Shown in pieces: positions 7,353 through 14,688 of a DNA stretch of 14,989 nucleotides; within the stretch, counting starts at the first letter, position 1; the number at the start of each line of letters is the position of its first letter. Source of the stretch: VFZP01 sp043730365 (GTDB taxonomy: Bacteria > Acidobacteriota > Terriglobia > Bryobacterales > Bryobacteraceae); contig JAYTKJ010000670.1 in the NCBI GenBank assembly GCA_043730365.1, positions 1-14,989 on the forward strand, given 5' to 3'. The notes below the pieces were generated by a model. That model was not told where the DNA came from. It was given only the letters and a program-made list of their open reading frames with translations, and searched no databases. The position numbers and the translations under genes were made by a program.

Positions 7353-8660
7353 ATGACGCTTACTGCCACTTACCGAGCCGCGACCATAGGGAGCGGTCTC
7401 TTCCTGCTCGCCTTCGCCGCCTCGGCAGCCGACTACACCACCGAGATCCAGCCCCTCCTGGAAAAGCGCTGCGGAGGGTGCCACGCCGGCGAAGCCCGCA
7501 TGGGTGAGCTCTCCATTGCTTCCTTCGATCTCCTTTTGCGCGGTGGCAATCATGGCAAAGGCGTCGTCGCCGGCAAACCTGACGAAAGCCCGCTCTACCT
7601 CTACATCACCGGCAAGTCATATCCGAAGATGCCCATGGACGGCACCACACTGGCCGATGGCGAAATCGCGTTGATCAAAGCCTGGATCGTCGCCGGAGCC
7701 AAGGGCCCCGCGCAGGGTTCGGTAGCCGCCAAACCCACTTCGGAAGCACCTACCTTCGTCAAGCCTCGCGGCGTCATTAAGCCGCAAGTATTCGCGCTCG
7801 CCTGGCAGCCCGGAGCCAAAGTCGTCGCCCTCGCCCGCCATCGTGAGGTGACTCTCGCCGACTCAGCCACCGGTAAAACCATCGCCACGCTCGGCCCTCA
7901 TGCCGACACAGTTCGCAACATCGCTTTTTCGAGTGACGGCAAATGGCTTGCCGCCGCCGGTGGGCTCTGTGCCAAACAGGGCGAAGTCAAAATCTGGAAC
8001 GTCGAAGCCAAGGCTAACGCCCTTACGATCAACGGCCACAGTGATTGCATCTACGGTCTCGCCTTCTCGCCCGATGGCAAGCTCCTCACCACCTCGTCCT
8101 ATGACAAGCTCATCAAGCTCTGGGACACCTCTACCGGCCAGGAAGTGCGCACGCTCAAGGATCATATTGATGCAATCTATGCGCTGGCCTTCACCCCAGA
8201 TGGCAAGCGCCTGATCTCAGGCTCGGCCGATCGCGGCGTCAAGATCTGGGATGTCGCCTCCGGCGAGCGCCTCTACACCTTCTCCGAATCGCTTGACGTC
8301 GTCAACACCGTTGCCATCGACCCCACCGGCAAATTCGTGGCCGCGGGCGGCATCGACAAATCGATCCGCATCTGGCGCATGGATGAAAAGGGCGGCGAAC
8401 TCGTCCAATCGCTCATGGCCCATGAAGACGCCATCATCAAGCTGGCGTGGTCGCCTGACGGCCAGACTATCGTATCTTCCAGCGCTGACAAATCCATCAA
8501 GGTTCTTCGCGCATCTGACCTCGCTGAACTCAAACGCATGGCCGGCCAGTCTGACTGGACCTTCGGCCTCGCCTTCTCACCCGACGGCGCACAACTCGCC
8601 CTAGCCCGCATGGACGGCACCTATGCGGTTTTCGATACCGAACGGCAGTTACTCAAATGA
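7353..8660 (+). CDS. Secreted c-type cytochrome fused to a seven-blade WD40 propeller
   Basis: The 435-residue product begins with a signal peptide (LFLLAFAASA, cleavage near 25). The frame is open upstream, but the ATG at 7353 is supported by AGAGG 6 nt before it and by the signal peptide. A planctomycete-type cytochrome domain follows: CGGCH at Cys40, Cys43, His44, then SFDLLLRGG and YPKMPMDG, where Met93 or Met95 could be the distal haem ligand. From about residue 150 the sequence forms seven WD40-like blades with FSPDGK and IWD/LWD signatures (VKIWNVEAK, IKLWDTSTG, VKIWDVASG, IRIWRMDE), enough for one closed propeller. Blades 1, 6 and 7 are more diverged. It overlaps the next gene by 4 bp (ATGA), indicating translational coupling. 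A role as an extracytoplasmic electron-transfer or docking partner of the preceding haem protein is inferred from context only. Confidence 0.92.
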   Translation: MTLTATYRAATIGSGLFLLAFAASAADYTTEIQPLLEKRCGGCHAGEARMGELSIASFDLLLRGGNHGKGVVAGKPDESPLYLYITGKSYPKMPMDGTTLADGEIALIKAWIVAGAKGPAQGSVAAKPTSEAPTFVKPRGVIKPQVFALAWQPGAKVVALARHREVTLADSATGKTIATLGPHADTVRNIAFSSDGKWLAAAGGLCAKQGEVKIWNVEAKANALTINGHSDCIYGLAFSPDGKLLTTSSYDKLIKLWDTSTGQEVRTLKDHIDAIYALAFTPDGKRLISGSADRGVKIWDVASGERLYTFSESLDVVNTVAIDPTGKFVAAGGIDKSIRIWRMDEKGGELVQSLMAHEDAIIKLAWSPDGQTIVSSSADKSIKVLRASDLAELKRMAGQSDWTFGLAFSPDGAQLALARMDGTYAVFDTERQLLK

Positions 8661-11098
8661 TCAAACGCATTCTTCCCGTCGCCTCGCTCGCAGCCGGTCT
8701 CGCCCTCGCGCAGGCCACCGCCGACAGCCCCACAGGTCCGCGCATTACGCCGCCCACGCTCAACGTCATCGCGCCCCTCGGCGTGGCCCGCGGCATGACG
8801 GTGGAGATGACGCTGGAGGGTTTGAACCTGGCCGGCGCCACTGGGATCTATTTCTCGGAGCCTGGCGTCAAGGGCAAAATCCTGCGCGTCAAGGAGCTGC
8901 CTGATCTGCCCGACATCCGGCTCGGCTCCAACGGCACCCCGTCGTCGGTTGACGTCGGCCCGCTGCCGCCGCGCAATCAGGTCACCGTAGAACTGGATAT
9001 CGCGCCGGAAACTCCCGTGGGCCCCATCCGCTTCCGCGTGCTCACGCCGCTTGGCACCAGCCCCGAGGGAGCGTTCCTCGTCGAACCCTACTATGGCGAA
9101 TCGCCCGACAAAGAACCGAACGACACGCTCGAGAACGCCTTTGAATCCTACTTGCCCACGGTGTTGGTGGGCGCGATCTCCCGCTCCGGCGACGTCGATC
9201 ATTTCAAGATTCACGTGAAGGCCGGCGAAGAACTCGTCTTTGAAAATCAGGCCATGCGCATCGGCTCCACTCTCCAGCCCATCGTGCGCATCCTGGCCGA
9301 GGATCAGTCTATTCTGCGCGAGTTTGGGTATGACGGCGGCACTTCGGTCAATCGCTTCTCGCATAAGTTTGAAAAAGGCGGCACTTACTATCTACGCGTG
9401 TCGGACTATGAGTCCAGCGGGCGCGGGTCTAATTTTTATCGCATCCTGGTGGGCAAGCTGCCGGTCGCTATCTCTGCTTACCCGCTAGGCATCCACCGCA
9501 ATGCGGACAAACAAGTGGCACTCACCGGTTACAACCTTGGCCCCGCCGCGTCGTTCCTGGCCAAGGGCACGCCGTCGGTGAGCGATCCTGACGCAGTAGT
9601 CTTCCGCCCCAAGGCTCCGGCTGGCGATTCGTTTACTGAAGTCAAGCTGGCTCTCGGTGACGACCCGGAGGTGGAAGCGCTTGGGACCAACACCAGCCTC
9701 GCTTCGGCCCAGCCGGTCACACTCCCGCTCACCATCAACGGCCGCATCGGCGCGCCCAAGGCCAACTTGCCGGTTGAACACCTCTACCGCTTCCCGGCCA
9801 AAAAAGGTCAGCCCATTTCCATTGAAGTAAATGCCCGCCGCCTGGGCTCGGATCTGGATTCTTTCGTTGAGGTCCTGGACTCCAAGGGCCAGCCCATCGA
9901 GCGCCTCACCGCGCGCGCTATCTGGGAAACGTTCCTCGTGCTCCGCGACCACGATTCGCAGACTCGCGGCCTCCGCATTCAGGCCTGGAATACTTTGAAC
10001 AATGGCGACTATGTCATGGTCGGCAACGAAATCCTGCGCGTTGACGAAGTGCCGGACGGTCCCGACGAAGACATGACGGTCGACAGTTTCGGTGGTCAGC
10101 GCAAGTCGTTGTTCGGAACGTCGGGCGAGGCTCACGGTATTGACCGTGCCCTCTATAAAGTGCAGCTCCACCCGGCCGGCGCGCAGTTCACGCCCAACGG
10201 TCTGCCGCTCAACCGCTTCTATTTCCGCAATGACGATGGCGGCCCGGGCTATGGCAAGGACTCGTTTCTTGACTTCACCGCGCCCGCCGATGGCGATTAC
10301 CTTGTCCGCCTCCGTGACGTCCGCGGCGCTGGCGGCGACACCTTCGCCTACCGCCTCCAGATTCGCGAGCCGCGCCCCGGCTTCAAGCTTTCCGTCAATC
10401 CGCGCAACCCTAACGTGCCCGTGGGCGGCGCCATTCCACTCACAGTGACCGCGCTGCGCCTCGAGGGTAACGAAGGCCCGATCGAGGTGACACTGAACGA
10501 TCTTCCCGCCGGCCTGAAAGCTACGAGGAATACCATCGCCGCTGGTCAGACCGACGCCACCATTGTGCTTTCGGCCGAACCCGGCGCGAAGCTGGCCACG
10601 GCAGCGGGCTTTGAGGTCAACGGCCGTGCCAACATCAATGGCAAGCAGGTCACGCACTCCGCGAACCCCGAAGACCGTATGAAGCTGATCTCCCTCATGA
10701 CCAATCCCGACGTGACGATGCATGCCGTAACCAAGGTCGTGGAGATTGAAGCGGGCCAGACCGCCGAAGTGCTGGTGAAGGTTACTCGCCAGAACGGCTT
10801 TGCGGGCCGCGTGCCGGTGGACGTCAAGGACCTGCCCTACCGCGTGCGAGTTACTGACTCCGGCCTCAACGGCGTACTCATTCAGGAGAATGAATCCGAG
10901 CGCAGCTTCCGGCTCCTGGCCCTGCCCAATGCCCCGTCCGGCGAGGGCTACATATACATCACTGGCCGGGTGGAGACTCGCTCCGGTCAGCAAAACAGCT
11001 ACGCCGCTACCGAGCCGATCCTGGTTCGGGTCAAGCCCGCCAAAACGCAACTGAGCACAGTGAATAATCCGGCCCAAAAATCCTCAGCCCCCAAGTAA
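8657..11098 (+). CDS. Large secreted PPC-domain beta-sandwich protein
   Basis: The 813-residue product has a signal peptide (ILPVASLAAGLALAQA), then a TIG/IPT-like module (about 33-115, GVARGMTVEMTLEGLNLAGA). A bacterial pre-peptidase C-terminal (PPC) domain follows at about 150-266 (KEPNDTLENA, GDVDHFKIHVKAGEELVFE, GTYYLRVSDYES). A second, longer PPC-like region spans about 343-570, interrupted by an insert with DYVMVGNEILRVDEVPDGPD and closing with FTAPADGDYLVRLRDV. Two Ig-like or NEW3-like beta domains run from about 575 to 795, followed by a short polar tail. No peptidase or other catalytic motif is visible, so it looks like a scaffold or binding protein, not an enzyme, although PPC domains usually accompany secreted hydrolases. 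Its ATG overlaps the stop of the cytochrome-WD40 gene, so the two are co-translated. Confidence 0.85.
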   Translation: MIKRILPVASLAAGLALAQATADSPTGPRITPPTLNVIAPLGVARGMTVEMTLEGLNLAGATGIYFSEPGVKGKILRVKELPDLPDIRLGSNGTPSSVDVGPLPPRNQVTVELDIAPETPVGPIRFRVLTPLGTSPEGAFLVEPYYGESPDKEPNDTLENAFESYLPTVLVGAISRSGDVDHFKIHVKAGEELVFENQAMRIGSTLQPIVRILAEDQSILREFGYDGGTSVNRFSHKFEKGGTYYLRVSDYESSGRGSNFYRILVGKLPVAISAYPLGIHRNADKQVALTGYNLGPAASFLAKGTPSVSDPDAVVFRPKAPAGDSFTEVKLALGDDPEVEALGTNTSLASAQPVTLPLTINGRIGAPKANLPVEHLYRFPAKKGQPISIEVNARRLGSDLDSFVEVLDSKGQPIERLTARAIWETFLVLRDHDSQTRGLRIQAWNTLNNGDYVMVGNEILRVDEVPDGPDEDMTVDSFGGQRKSLFGTSGEAHGIDRALYKVQLHPAGAQFTPNGLPLNRFYFRNDDGGPGYGKDSFLDFTAPADGDYLVRLRDVRGAGGDTFAYRLQIREPRPGFKLSVNPRNPNVPVGGAIPLTVTALRLEGNEGPIEVTLNDLPAGLKATRNTIAAGQTDATIVLSAEPGAKLATAAGFEVNGRANINGKQVTHSANPEDRMKLISLMTNPDVTMHAVTKVVEIEAGQTAEVLVKVTRQNGFAGRVPVDVKDLPYRVRVTDSGLNGVLIQENESERSFRLLALPNAPSGEGYIYITGRVETRSGQQNSYAATEPILVRVKPAKTQLSTVNNPAQKSSAPK

Positions 11099-11105
11099 TT
11101 GACCT

Positions 11106-13205
11106 ATGGGTTTTCTGATGTTACTCCTTCTGGCGGAGTTGCCTTCGACCCCACGTGAGCCAGTTGAGGATCATTACCACGGCGTGACCGTCCGCGATGA
11201 GTACCGTTGGCTCGAATCGGGCAAGAACGAGCGGGTCCGAACCTGGACGAGAGCGCAGGACGCGGCGGCTCGGGAACACTTCCAGCGGATCCCGGCGCGA
11301 GCCAAGTTGAGAGAGGAGCTGGGCAAGATTGTCCGTAGCGTCTCAGTCAGCTACTTCTCGCTGCGTCCATCTCCGGCCGGGGTCTTTGCGGTGAAGTTCG
11401 ATCCGACCTATCAGCAGCCGATGCTGGTCCTCATGCGGTCTCCGGACGAGCCACAGACGGCCAGGGCGATTCTTGATCCCAACGCGCTCGACGAGAAGAA
11501 GCTGATCAGCATGGACTGGTATGAGCCCTCGCCCGACGGCAAGCGGGTGGCGATTTCGCTTTCGCGCGCTGGATCGGAGAGCGGCGACGTCCACGTCTAC
11601 GATGTCGCCAGCGGCAAGACGATCGAGCCGGTGATTCCGCGCGTGAATGGCGGCACGGCCGGCGGCGGCCTGGCGTGGACGGCCGACAGCCAGGGGTTCT
11701 TCTACACGCGCTACCCGAACGAAGGCGAGCGCCCGAAGATGGACCTCGACTTCTACCAGCAGGTGTGGCATCACACGCTCGGCGAGCCGGTCGCCAAGGA
11801 CCGCTACGAGCTCGGCAAGGATTCGTCGCGCATCGCCGAGTGGCTGATCAAGGTCGACGACGCTTCCGGATTTGCGCTGGCGACCATGCAGCTCGGCGAT
11901 TCCGGCGAGTTCCAGCATCACCTTCGGCTGGCGAGTGGCGAGTGGCGGCAATTGACGACCTATGCCGATCACGTGGTGGATACCGCATTCGGCCCGCGAG
12001 GCACCCTCTACCTGATCTCGCGCAAGGACGCTCCGAAAGGCAAGATCCTGCGTCTGGCGCTGCCGGCCGGGGGGATCGGGAACGCGCGCGTGGTGGTGCC
12101 GGAGGGCAACGATACGCTGATCTCCTCGTTTGGCGAATCGCCGATGGCGGTGACGCAATCGCGGTTGTATGCGACCTATCAACTCGGCGGCCCTTCTGAG
12201 TTGCGGAGCTTCGATCTCGATGGCAAGCCGCTCGCAAAGCCGGATCAGCTCGAAGTAGGCTCCGCCGATAACATGGTTGCGTTCGGCGACGGCGTGCTCT
12301 TCCGTGTCCAGTCGTACCTCTCGGCTCCGGAGTTCCGGAAGCATGATGCGAAGACCGGCAAGACCAGCGCTACGGCACTGCGCGTGCAGTTGCCTGTCCG
12401 CTTTGACGACTGCGAGGTGTTGCGCGAGTTCGCCGTATCGAAGGATGGAACCAAGGTGCCAGTCAACATCATCCGGCGCAAGGGAGTTCCCCTCGACGGG
12501 CGCAACCCGGCGCTGCTGACCGGGTATGGCGGGTTCGGCGTCAGCCTCTCCCCGGCCGTGAGCGCGACGATCCGCCCGCTGCTCGATCGCGGCTTCGTGT
12601 ACGCGATCGCCAACCTGCGCGGCGGGTCCGAGTACGGACAGAAATGGCACGATGGGGGCCGGATGAATCGCAAGCAGAACGTGTTCGATGACTTCGCGGC
12701 GGCGATGCAGCACCTGATCGCGCGCGGCTACACTTCCCCCGGCAGGTTGGCGATTCGCGGTGGCAGCAACGGCGGATTGCTGGTGGGCGCGGCGTTGACG
12801 CAGCATCCTGAGTTGTGCCGGGCGGCGGTGGCCGAGGTAGGCATCCATGACATGCTGCGCAATGAGCTCACGCCCAACGGCGCCTTCAACACAGTGGAAT
12901 ACGGCACGGTCAAAGAGAAGGATCAGTTCGATGCTTTGTACGCCTACTCGCCTTATCACCACGTGAAGGACAAGGTGCGGTATCCGGCGGTGATGTTGAC
13001 GACCGGCGAGAATGACCCGCGCGTGGATCCGTTGCACTCGCGCAAGATGGCGGCGCGGTTACAGGCGGCGACCGCATCGGGGTTGCCCGTGTTACTGCGG
13101 GTCGATTTCGAAGGCGGGCACGGGGGCGGGCAGCCGATCGAGAAGGTGATCGAGTTACAGGCCGACGTGTTCAGCTTTGTGGTCGAGCAGGTTGGGGTCC
13201 GGTGA
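11106..13205 (+). CDS. Prolyl oligopeptidase family (S9A) serine peptidase
   Basis: The 699-residue peptidase has an N-terminal beta-propeller domain (about 15-420, opening HGVTVRDEYRWLES) and a C-terminal alpha/beta-hydrolase domain (about 470-695). The catalytic triad is complete: Ser554 in GGSNGG, Asp637 in GENDPRVDPLHS and His672 in FEGGHGGG; Arg639 matches the substrate-binding Arg643 of the porcine enzyme. Where porcine prolyl oligopeptidase has Trp595, stacking on proline, this protein has Phe594 (GAFNTVEYG), so strict post-proline specificity should not be assumed. The N-terminus MGFLMLLLLAELP is hydrophobic but short and lacks a clear cleavage site; export is possible but unproven. 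It begins 7 bp after the PPC gene without a clear Shine-Dalgarno. It may be the last gene of that operon or simply adjacent. By eye it uses more GCG and CGG codons than the preceding three genes. Confidence 0.92.
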   Translation: MGFLMLLLLAELPSTPREPVEDHYHGVTVRDEYRWLESGKNERVRTWTRAQDAAAREHFQRIPARAKLREELGKIVRSVSVSYFSLRPSPAGVFAVKFDPTYQQPMLVLMRSPDEPQTARAILDPNALDEKKLISMDWYEPSPDGKRVAISLSRAGSESGDVHVYDVASGKTIEPVIPRVNGGTAGGGLAWTADSQGFFYTRYPNEGERPKMDLDFYQQVWHHTLGEPVAKDRYELGKDSSRIAEWLIKVDDASGFALATMQLGDSGEFQHHLRLASGEWRQLTTYADHVVDTAFGPRGTLYLISRKDAPKGKILRLALPAGGIGNARVVVPEGNDTLISSFGESPMAVTQSRLYATYQLGGPSELRSFDLDGKPLAKPDQLEVGSADNMVAFGDGVLFRVQSYLSAPEFRKHDAKTGKTSATALRVQLPVRFDDCEVLREFAVSKDGTKVPVNIIRRKGVPLDGRNPALLTGYGGFGVSLSPAVSATIRPLLDRGFVYAIANLRGGSEYGQKWHDGGRMNRKQNVFDDFAAAMQHLIARGYTSPGRLAIRGGSNGGLLVGAALTQHPELCRAAVAEVGIHDMLRNELTPNGAFNTVEYGTVKEKDQFDALYAYSPYHHVKDKVRYPAVMLTTGENDPRVDPLHSRKMAARLQAATASGLPVLLRVDFEGGHGGGQPIEKVIELQADVFSFVVEQVGVR

Positions 13206-13208
13206 TCA
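13203..13208. other. Palindromic double stop TGA|TCA between convergent genes
   Basis: The peptidase ends with TGA at 13203-13205. The hydrolase on the other strand ends with TGA read from 13208-13206 (TCA on +). The two stops abut with zero intervening bases and together form the palindrome TGATCA. There is no room for a terminator, so transcripts of the two genes must overlap at their 3' ends. Confidence 0.9.
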
Positions 13209-13826
13209 AAGCTCGTCGAGAAAGCGCAGATCCTTGCCTTTGTCCAGGTCGTGCCCGGCGCCCTCGATGAAATGAATCCGCGCCTGCTTGACCAGCTTGG
13301 CCGCTGTGCGCATCTCCTCGGGGCTTCCAAACGGATCCTTCGTGCCGTGGACAAACAGGACCGGCACCGCGATCTTGCCCAGGTGCTGCGTGCGTAGTTG
13401 GTCGGGCCTGCCCGGCGGATGCAATGGATAGGAGCAGAGCAGCAGCGCGTCGGCCACCTGCGGCTCCTCGGCCAGGAGCATAGACGCCTGACGACCGCCA
13501 TAGGAATGGCCACCCAGCACCACCCGCCGGCCGGGCTTCAACATCGGCCGCACCAAGGCGATCGCATCCCGCAGGCCTTGCCGGTCTCCCGCGGCTTCAG
13601 CCGGCCGCGGCGGCCCGCCCGGCCTTCTTTGCCGATACGGCAGATCGCAACGCAGCACCAGCCAGCCGCGCGCCGAGAGCGCCTCGGCCATCGTCACCAG
13701 CATTGGCGCTTTGGCGTTGGAGCCCGCGCCATGAGTCATCACCAGCGCCTGTGCCGCCTCGCCCGTGATGGGCCGATGCAAATACCCACGGACCCCGGGC
13801 CGTTCAAATGCTTCCGCAACGCTCAT
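13206..13826 (-). CDS. Small alpha/beta hydrolase (KANL3/Tex30-like, dienelactone-hydrolase fold)
   Basis: The 206-residue predicted cytoplasmic hydrolase carries LVMTHGAGSN (oxyanion-hole region), the nucleophile elbow VLGGHSYGGRQ with Ser108, the acid in FVHGTKDPFGS (Asp164) and GAGHDL with His192. This order, the short length and the absence of a lid domain resemble the KANL3/Tex30 alpha/beta-hydrolase group, for which no general substrate is known. The frame stays open upstream to 13892, but that extra stretch is simply antisense to the first codons of the divergent epimerase. The ATG at 13826 gives a natural start (MSVAEAFERPGVRGYLHRP). The two divergent start codons are then only 12 bp apart. 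No Shine-Dalgarno is visible. Confidence 0.85.
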   Translation of the reverse strand: MSVAEAFERPGVRGYLHRPITGEAAQALVMTHGAGSNAKAPMLVTMAEALSARGWLVLRCDLPYRQRRPGGPPRPAEAAGDRQGLRDAIALVRPMLKPGRRVVLGGHSYGGRQASMLLAEEPQVADALLLCSYPLHPPGRPDQLRTQHLGKIAVPVLFVHGTKDPFGSPEEMRTAAKLVKQARIHFIEGAGHDLDKGKDLRFLDEL

Positions 13827-13831
13827 AATAT
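13803..13831 (+). promoter_or_regulatory. Candidate promoter for a leaderless epimerase mRNA, inside the divergent hydrolase
   Basis: TTCAAA (13803-13808, 4 of 6 to TTGACA) and TAATAT (13826-13831) are 17 bp apart. Seven bases follow the -10 box before the ATG at 13839, so transcription would start at or beside the start codon. The -35 lies within the first codons of the hydrolase on the other strand, and the -10 touches its start codon. The absence of a Shine-Dalgarno before 13839 agrees with a leaderless transcript. Motif-based inference only. Confidence 0.45.
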
Positions 13832-13838
13832 AGAGACT

Positions 13839-14678
13839 ATGCGAATTGGCGCCAACACGTTGATCTGGACTGCCGGCTTCGGCCGCGAGCACATTCCCTT
13901 ACTGGCCGAAATCAAGGAGCACGGCTTTGATCTGGTCGAGATCGCCCGGTTCGATTGGACAGACTATCCGGCCACCGAGATTCGGCGTGAGCTTGAGAAG
14001 CTTGACCTGGGCGTCAGCTACTGCACCGCCTTCGGCTCACCGGTCAAGAGCCTCGTGCATGAGGACGCCGCGGCGCGCCGGGCTGGCATCGATTTCATGA
14101 AGCAGGCGATCGACAACGCTGCGGCAACCGGCGGTAAGGTCATTGCCGGACCGTTCCACTCGCCCGTGGGTTTCCTGCCCGGACGACGCCGCACGTCCGA
14201 CGAGTGGAAGTGGGAAGTGGCCGCGCTACACGAGCTCGGCGAGTACGCCCTGCGCGCCGACGTCACGCTGGCCGTGGAGCCACTCAATCGCTTCGAGTCT
14301 TACTTCCTCAACACCGCCGCCGACGCCGCGCAATTGTGCAACGAGGTCAACCATCCGAATATCGGCGTGCTCTACGACACCTTCCACGCGCACATCGAAG
14401 AGAAGGACCAGGGCCACGCGATTCGCACCGTGGGCCATCACCTCAAGCACTTCCATTCTTGCGAGAACGATCGCGGCACGCCCGGGAGCGGCCAAGTGGA
14501 TTGGCCTACCGTCTTCACAGCCCTGCGCGACGTCAACTACCAGGGCGCGCTGGTGATCGAGAGCTTCGGCTATGCCATCAAGGAACTGGCGGCTGCGGCT
14601 TGCATCTGGCGTGATCTGGCGGCTTCACCAGACCGCATTGCCTGGGACGGCATCGGCTTTCTACGCAGCCACGCTTAG
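13839..14678 (+). CDS. Sugar isomerase/epimerase TIM-barrel protein (D-tagatose/D-psicose 3-epimerase-like)
   Basis: The 279-residue protein belongs to the AP-endonuclease-2-like TIM-barrel superfamily. Metal ligands are Glu147 (LAVEPLNRFE), Asp180 (VLYDTFHAH), His206 (LKHFHSCEN) and Glu241 (LVIESFG). These and the substrate-binding positions Glu153, His183 and Arg212 all lie exactly 5 residues before their counterparts in Pseudomonas cichorii D-tagatose 3-epimerase (E152, D185, H211, E246; E158, H188, R217). The whole ketohexose 3-epimerase active site is therefore kept. The ATG at 13839 was chosen because the family starts there (MRIGANTLIW); the longer open frame upstream is antisense to the hydrolase. 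It ends 3 bp from the stop of the convergent Gfo/Idh/MocA gene. C3 epimerisation of a ketose or a related keto-sugar is the best guess; the actual substrate is unknown. Confidence 0.88.
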   Translation: MRIGANTLIWTAGFGREHIPLLAEIKEHGFDLVEIARFDWTDYPATEIRRELEKLDLGVSYCTAFGSPVKSLVHEDAAARRAGIDFMKQAIDNAAATGGKVIAGPFHSPVGFLPGRRRTSDEWKWEVAALHELGEYALRADVTLAVEPLNRFESYFLNTAADAAQLCNEVNHPNIGVLYDTFHAHIEEKDQGHAIRTVGHHLKHFHSCENDRGTPGSGQVDWPTVFTALRDVNYQGALVIESFGYAIKELAAAACIWRDLAASPDRIAWDGIGFLRSHA

Positions 14679-14688
14679 ACCTTAGACC
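14675..14688. repeat. Tandem TTAGACC x2 carrying both convergent stop codons
   Basis: TTAGACC occurs twice head to tail (14675-14681, 14682-14688). The first copy supplies the TAG stop of the epimerase (14676-14678). The second copy supplies, on the minus strand, the TAA stop of the oxidoreductase (14684-14682). Only 3 bp separate the two stops. Confidence 0.8.

Noticed and set aside
11343..13037. A 564-codon open frame on the minus strand opposite the peptidase gene (similar ones of 482 codons at 5675-7123 and 530 codons at 9485-11077)
   Set aside because: They mirror clear genes on the plus strand, have no recognisable motifs and reflect the GC-rich third-position bias.
13398..13838. Longer N-terminus for the epimerase on the plus strand
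   Set aside because: It is antisense to the hydrolase gene, and the family starts at the MRIGANT methionine.
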